Of a DNA stretch of 10,401 nucleotides, positions 6,637 to 10,401 are shown in pieces. The stretch comes from Polynucleobacter sp. UBA962 (GTDB taxonomy: Bacteria > Pseudomonadota > Gammaproteobacteria > Burkholderiales > Burkholderiaceae): positions 2,460-12,860 of the forward strand of contig DBCI01000047.1 of NCBI GenBank assembly GCA_002292975.1, written 5' to 3'. The notes beneath the pieces are model-generated. The model ran no database searches, had not been told where the DNA came from, and worked only from the letters and a program-made list of their open reading frames with translations. The translations under genes were made by a program, and so were the position numbers. Positions within the stretch are counted from its first letter, which is position 1. Every line of letters begins with the position of its first letter.

Positions 6637-7356
6637 TTACTTAAGCGAGGCTAATTTTTTTTCAATATCCGCTAATTGAACCGCTCCAGGAAAGCGACTA
6701 CCATCCGTAAAGAAGATGGTTGGGGTGCCATTAATCCCATAGTTTTTAGCAAGGGCCATATTCTTATCAATTGGATTGGCACAATCAGATTTGCCAGTAG
6801 GGCTTTGATTATTGAGCATCCAATCATTCCAAACTTTTTGCTGATCAGACGCACACCAAATCTGTTTCGATTTGAGAGACGAGTCCGCTGACAAAATGGG
6901 AATGAGATAGTTATAAATGGTTACGTTATCGAGTTGTTGCAGCGTTTTTTCAAGACGTTTGCAATAACCACAATTCGGATCAGAGAACACAGCAATTTGA
7001 CGGCTGCCATTGCCACGAATCACCTTAAATGCCTGCGCTTGTGGAAGCTCAGACCACTTGATGCGATTAATATCTTCTTGGCGCTTAGCCGTTACGTTAT
7101 TACCCGTAGCTAATTCAACCATTTCGCCTTGGATCAAATACTTAGCATTACTGTCCGTGTAAAAAATCTCATTGTTGACCTGTACTTCAAAAAGACCTGG
7201 AATCGGCGAGGCGGTAACATTTCGGACATTCGCAGCAGTTCCAAGACGCTTTTGCACTTCAGCACGGATTTGTTTTTCATTAAGAGCAAATGCTGAACTT
7301 GCCAGGCCTAACAAAATAAGGCAGATTCCTACTCGTTTTAAATTCTTTGTTATCAA
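6637..7356 (-). CDS. dsbC: Periplasmic disulfide isomerase (DsbC/DsbG family)
   Basis: DsbC reshuffles wrong disulfides in periplasmic proteins and is kept reduced by DsbD. From the TTG at 7356 the product has 239 residues. A signal peptide at about 1-24 (charged ITKNLKRVG, hydrophobic ICLILLGLASS, cleavage after AFA) leads into the N-terminal dimerisation domain (LNEKQIRAEVQKRLG onward). A linker and a thioredoxin-fold domain follow, with the active site CGYC (129-132), a second cysteine pair (C168, C192) and the cis-proline GTPT (210-213). I chose TTG 7356 over an in-frame TTG at 7380. The sequence GGAG at 7366-7363 sits 6 bases before it, and the signal peptide then has a normal length. 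The upstream start would add eight residues that overlap the monooxygenase gene. The stop of that gene lies between the GGAG and the TTG, so translation is probably coupled. The CGYC and cis-Pro fit DsbC better than DsbG. Confidence 0.93.
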   Translation of the reverse strand: MITKNLKRVGICLILLGLASSAFALNEKQIRAEVQKRLGTAANVRNVTASPIPGLFEVQVNNEIFYTDSNAKYLIQGEMVELATGNNVTAKRQEDINRIKWSELPQAQAFKVIRGNGSRQIAVFSDPNCGYCKRLEKTLQQLDNVTIYNYLIPILSADSSLKSKQIWCASDQQKVWNDWMLNNQSPTGKSDCANPIDKNMALAKNYGINGTPTIFFTDGSRFPGAVQLADIEKKLASLK

Positions 7357-7357
7357 T

Positions 7358-8644
7358 TTATTCTCCAAGGGCCCGTTCAATTAATTGTCGTTTAATCATG
7401 TGACTGCGATTTACAAAACCCAGACCCCAATTACGAATTTGCTTTTCAAGGGGGCGGCTACTACCAAATAAGCTCTTTAAGCGATGCGTAATCCAAAGCA
7501 GTGAGCTTGTATCGCCTTCTCGCTGTCGTTCGTAACGACGTAGCAAGATTCGGTCATCAATTGCTCGAAACTCTTCTTTATTCTTAATGATTTGCAATAA
7601 TGAGGCCACATCCCTTAAGCCTAGATTTAGGCCTTGTCCGGCTAAGGGATGTATCACATGAGCAGCATCTCCCAGCAATACTACTTTAGGATCATAGTTA
7701 GGACCGATGAGACTCTGCGCTTTGATTCGTTTGAGAGCAAAACTTGCCGGCACTGATTGTAATTGCAGAGTACCTAATGCCTGATGAATACTACCGCCTA
7801 CTTGTTCTTGGAGTAATTTCGGCCAAGCCTCTGAACGGAGTTGCATTAAATGATTGGCATTTTCAGGCGAGGTGGACCAAACCATCGATACCTGTTGTGT
7901 CGGTAATGGGAGCATCGCCAAGATATCGCCACCAGGTAAAAACCATTGATAAGCAGTTTGAAGATGGGGGTATGCACACGAGAAATTGGCAACGACCGCT
8001 GCTTGATCGTAGTCATGCTCATGAATGGCAATGCCAATGGTTGAACGTAATGGTGACCGTGCGCCGTCAGCAGCAATAATTAATTGCGTATAAATCTGCT
8101 CACCACTACCGAGGACTAATATAGGTTTTGCATCTTTCTCAATATGAATATCACTCACACTGGTATTGATAGTTCGAATCTGTTTTTGAAAACGTATAGC
8201 TTGATCAAGAGTCAACTCAATCAGATCTGCTTCAGTAATCCAAGCTAGCTCAGGTCGCCCGGCCTCAAATGCAGAAAAATGGAGGTGGTCATTGGCTTGG
8301 CCGCGATCCCCAAAGATATGCATGTCCCGAACCGCTTGAATACGCTGATGATCAAGTGCATCCCAAACATGCAGTTCACTCAAGAGGTTTTTTGTACTTG
8401 GTGCGAGGGCATAAATACGTTGCCCAAATTGATTTGGCATCAGCGCTTGATTTTTCTCCAGATCCGGTGCAATTTGAATAACGGAGTAACCTAACTGTGC
8501 CAGTCCCAGTGCGCAGGCTTTACCAATAATGCCTCCCCCAACGATGCAAAAATCAGCGGTTTGATGACCCTCGCTGGGTTTGGTCGGGTTGGGGCTTGCT
8601 CGAGATTGTATGGACATACCATGATGATATCGAATCAAGCCCAT
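7358..8644 (-). CDS. UbiH/UbiF/VisC family FAD-dependent monooxygenase (ubiquinone biosynthesis)
   Basis: Flavin hydroxylases of this family add the ring hydroxyls during ubiquinone synthesis. The 428-residue product has the FAD/NADH Rossmann motif [18 protein letters not shown] (35-52), the middle DG motif [12 protein letters not shown] (189-200), and the second FAD motif [20 protein letters not shown] (323-342). The [14 protein letters not shown] part is the UbiH/COQ6 signature. Which ring position it oxidises (UbiH, UbiF, UbiI, or the UbiL/UbiM types known in other proteobacteria) cannot be told from sequence alone, so I give no symbol. Two ATG starts are possible. The ATG at 8644 gives 13 bases to ychF. 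The ATG at 8617 removes nine unremarkable residues (MGLIRYHHG) and leaves 40 bases. Neither has a ribosome binding site; the shorter one is quite plausible. It heads the run with dsbC, the peptidase gene and ung. Confidence 0.92.
   Translation of the reverse strand: MGLIRYHHGMSIQSRASPNPTKPSEGHQTADFCIVGGGIIGKACALGLAQLGYSVIQIAPDLEKNQALMPNQFGQRIYALAPSTKNLLSELHVWDALDHQRIQAVRDMHIFGDRGQANDHLHFSAFEAGRPELAWITEADLIELTLDQAIRFQKQIRTINTSVSDIHIEKDAKPILVLGSGEQIYTQLIIAADGARSPLRSTIGIAIHEHDYDQAAVVANFSCAYPHLQTAYQWFLPGGDILAMLPLPTQQVSMVWSTSPENANHLMQLRSEAWPKLLQEQVGGSIHQALGTLQLQSVPASFALKRIKAQSLIGPNYDPKVVLLGDAAHVIHPLAGQGLNLGLRDVASLLQIIKNKEEFRAIDDRILLRRYERQREGDTSSLLWITHRLKSLFGSSRPLEKQIRNWGLGFVNRSHMIKRQLIERALGE
7363..7366 (-). 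promoter_or_regulatory. Ribosome binding site that decides the dsbC start
   Basis: The complement reads GGAG, then AA, then the monooxygenase stop TAA, then A, then the TTG start at 7356. The spacing of six bases is normal. This makes TTG 7356 more likely than the in-frame TTG codons at 7380 and 7368. Confidence 0.6.
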
Positions 8645-8651
8645 TTACAAT
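8624..8651 (+). promoter_or_regulatory. Candidate promoter of ychF
   Basis: ATGATA at 8624-8629 (four of six positions match the -35 consensus), a 16-base spacer, then TACAAT at 8646-8651 (five of six for -10). The -10 ends 6 bases before the ychF ATG at 8658, so transcription would begin at about the start codon. The -35 lies inside the 5' end of the monooxygenase gene if that gene starts at 8644. This is read by eye only. Confidence 0.45.
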
Positions 8652-8657
8652 GGCAGC

Positions 8658-9752
8658 ATGTCACTAAAATGCGGAATCGTCGGCTTACCCAATGTAGGCA
8701 AATCCACTCTGTTTAATGCTCTCACCAAAGCGGGGATTGCAGCGGAAAACTACCCGTTTTGTACCATTGAGCCCAACGTTGGCATGGTCGAGGTGCCCGA
8801 TCCTAGACTCGCAGCCTTGGCTGAGATCGTCCAGCCCGAGAAAATTGTTCCGGCTACGGTTGAGTTTGTGGATATTGCAGGCCTAGTTGCAGGAGCTTCC
8901 AAAGGAGAGGGCCTAGGAAATCAGTTCCTCGCCAATATACGGGAGACCGATGCGATCACCCATGTGGTGCGTTGTTTTGAGGATGCAAACGTCATTCACG
9001 TCGCTGGTAAGGTAGACCCCTTGTCTGATATTGGTGTGATTGATACTGAATTGGCCTTGGCTGATTTGAGTTCAGTTGAGAAGGCGCTTCAACGCTATAC
9101 CAAGGCAGCAAAATCGGGCAACGACAAAGAGGCAGCCGCTCTCGTTGCGGTGTTAACAAAAGTACAGGCACAGCTGGATCAAGCCCTACCTGTCCGCGCT
9201 CTCAGTTTGACCAAGGAAGAGTTTGCTCTCTTAAAACCCTTTTGTTTAATAACCGCCAAGCCGGCGATGTATGTTGCCAATGTGAAAGAAGATGGTTTTG
9301 AAAACAATCCCCATCTAGAGGCAGTAAAACAACACGCAGCGAAGGAAAACGCCCCAGTGGTAGCAGTATGTGCTGCGATTGAAGCTGAAATCGCAGATTT
9401 AGAGGATGCAGACAAAACCGAGTTCTTGGCCGATTTGGGTATGACCGAGCCGGGACTAAATCGGGTTATTCGTGCTGGCTACAGCTTGCTTGGCTTACAG
9501 ACCTACTTTACTGCTGGCGTGAAAGAAGTTAGGGCTTGGACGATTCATATTGGCGATACCGCCCCCCAAGCGGCCGGTGTGATCCATACGGATTTTGAGC
9601 GCGGCTTTATTCGGGCACAAACGATTGCGTATGAGGACTTTATTCAGTTTAAAGGCGAACAAGGTTCTAAAGAGGTGGGCAAGATGCGCGCAGAAGGTAA
9701 GGAATACATCGTCAAAGATGGCGATGTCTTGAACTTCTTATTTAATGTCTAG
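8658..9752 (+). CDS. ychF: Ribosome-associated GTPase/ATPase YchF (OLA1 family)
   Basis: YchF is a conserved P-loop NTPase of the Obg group that binds ribosomes, prefers ATP, and affects translation and oxidative-stress responses. The 364-residue length is the family norm. The product opens [20 protein letters not shown] with the P-loop at 9-17. [20 protein letters not shown] (71-90) is switch II with the typical DIAGLV in place of DxPG. The base-recognition motif is NVKE (208-211) instead of NKxD, which explains the ATP preference in this family. A helical region lies at about 125-200, and the C-terminal TGS domain runs from about 281 to the end ([18 protein letters not shown] region through [12 protein letters not shown]). 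The ATG agrees with homologues but has no Shine-Dalgarno sequence; a -10-like hexamer lies just upstream. It is divergent from the monooxygenase gene and convergent with trpC. Confidence 0.97.
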   Translation: MSLKCGIVGLPNVGKSTLFNALTKAGIAAENYPFCTIEPNVGMVEVPDPRLAALAEIVQPEKIVPATVEFVDIAGLVAGASKGEGLGNQFLANIRETDAITHVVRCFEDANVIHVAGKVDPLSDIGVIDTELALADLSSVEKALQRYTKAAKSGNDKEAAALVAVLTKVQAQLDQALPVRALSLTKEEFALLKPFCLITAKPAMYVANVKEDGFENNPHLEAVKQHAAKENAPVVAVCAAIEAEIADLEDADKTEFLADLGMTEPGLNRVIRAGYSLLGLQTYFTAGVKEVRAWTIHIGDTAPQAAGVIHTDFERGFIRAQTIAYEDFIQFKGEQGSKEVGKMRAEGKEYIVKDGDVLNFLFNV

Positions 9753-9767
9753 CCTTCTTGTATTGAC

Positions 9768-10401
9768 CTAAGCAAATAGCTCTGCAAGCGCTTTACCCGG
9801 ATTAGCTGCACGCATAAAAGCTTCGCCGATTAAGAAGGCATTCACACCAGCAGCGCGCATGGTTTTTACATCTGCTGCTTGCAGAATGCCAGATTCTGTA
9901 ATCACCAGTTTTTCTTTAGGGATTGAAGATAGCAAATCAAGAGTTGTTTGAAGGCTAACTTCAAAGGTTTTGAGATTGCGATTGTTAATTCCTAAAAGGG
10001 GAGTTTTTAGTTCTAGAGCAGCCTCGAGCTCAAGTGCATCGTGCACCTCAACGAGTACATCAAGATGGTTTTCAATAGCACACAGCTCAAGCTCTTTCAT
10101 TTGAGTCGATTCAAGAGCGGCAACGATGAGCAAAATGGCATCGGCACCCATGGCCCTTGCTTCATAAACCTGATAGGGATCGATGATGAAGTCCTTGCGA
10201 ATCACAGGCAGAGTACAGGCAGCTCTCGCTTCCTTAAGGTACTCAGCCGACCCCATAAAGTACTCCTGATCGGTCAAGACCGATAAGCAGGTTGCGCCAT
10301 GAGCAGCATAGCTTTGAGCGATTTCATGGGGCACAAAGTACTCACGCAATATGCCCTTACTGGGGCTGGCTTTCTTGATCTCGGCAATGATGCCCGGTTT
10401 G
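9768..10401 (-). CDS. trpC: Indole-3-glycerol phosphate synthase (C-terminal 210 residues, start outside window)
   Basis: TrpC closes 1-(2-carboxyphenylamino)-1-deoxyribulose 5-phosphate to indole-3-glycerol phosphate in tryptophan synthesis. The frame is open to the right edge and encodes [17 protein letters not shown] before the TTG codon at 10349, so that TTG is internal, not a start. Family motifs in order are [10 protein letters not shown] (substrate-binding and catalytic Lys), [44 protein letters not shown] and VITESGI, all parts of the TIM barrel active site. About 55 N-terminal residues of the usual 260-270 are missing from the window. It ends 15 bases from the ychF stop, facing it. 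The rest of a trp gene cluster may lie to the right, but that is not visible. Confidence 0.97.
   Translation of the reverse strand, partial: KPGIIAEIKKASPSKGILREYFVPHEIAQSYAAHGATCLSVLTDQEYFMGSAEYLKEARAACTLPVIRKDFIIDPYQVYEARAMGADAILLIVAALESTQMKELELCAIENHLDVLVEVHDALELEAALELKTPLLGINNRNLKTFEVSLQTTLDLLSSIPKEKLVITESGILQAADVKTMRAAGVNAFLIGEAFMRAANPGKALAELFA

Noticed and set aside
7744..8079. A 111-residue open frame on the plus strand
   Set aside because: It is antisense to the middle of the UbiH-family gene, whose motifs are intact across this stretch; the composition looks like an antisense shadow.
9768..10349. trpC as a complete 193-residue gene starting at TTG 10349
   Set aside because: The frame continues to the window edge and encodes the conserved KKASPSKG active-site motif before that codon, so the gene is cut by the window rather than short.
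1..10401. CRISPR, transposon, prophage, toxin-antitoxin or other accessory system
   Set aside because: No repeat array, terminal inverted repeats, integrase or transposase motif, or tRNA was seen. The two small plus-strand genes do not form a recognisable toxin-antitoxin pair.

Overview
This window looks like housekeeping chromosome from a betaproteobacterium of the order Burkholderiales. It most resembles Polynucleobacter or a close relative. That placement is inferred from the hemA-prfA-prmC-grxD order, the moderate G+C and the protein flavour; I could not run a search. I see no mobile element, CRISPR array, phage gene, tRNA or rRNA.

Layout. Positions 1-3529 (minus strand) hold a tight run read as hemA, prfA, prmC, grxD: glutamyl-tRNA reductase, release factor 1, the methyltransferase that modifies release factors, and a monothiol glutaredoxin cut by the window edge. 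Positions 3573-4085 (plus strand) hold two small genes: a GlsB/YeaQ-like three-helix membrane protein and an AT-rich 63-residue ORF I do not recognise. Positions 4063-8644 (minus strand) hold a second run read as UbiH-family monooxygenase, dsbC, an M61 peptidase with a PDZ domain, and ung. The gaps in this run are 1 to 17 bases. Positions 8658-9752 (plus strand) hold ychF, divergent from the monooxygenase gene with only 13 bases between the start codons used here. Positions 9768-10401 (minus strand) hold the C-terminal part of trpC, running off the right edge. Almost all the DNA is coding and no gap exceeds 100 bases.

How the genes relate. The first run joins the committed step of haem synthesis with translation termination. 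PrmC methylates the Gln of the GGQ motif that is visible in the neighbouring PrfA. The second run mixes ubiquinone synthesis, periplasmic disulfide repair, peptide hydrolysis and uracil removal from DNA; these share close spacing rather than an obvious pathway.

The most interesting points concern expression rather than a new system. hemA and ychF both lack a Shine-Dalgarno sequence and have a -10-like hexamer 6-7 bases before the ATG, an arrangement expected for leaderless mRNA. The hemA -10 overlaps a -10-like hexamer facing the other way. prmC, ung and dsbC appear to start at TTG. The unknown 63-residue ORF overlaps the 3' end of ung tail to tail. I found no convincing undescribed multi-gene system.
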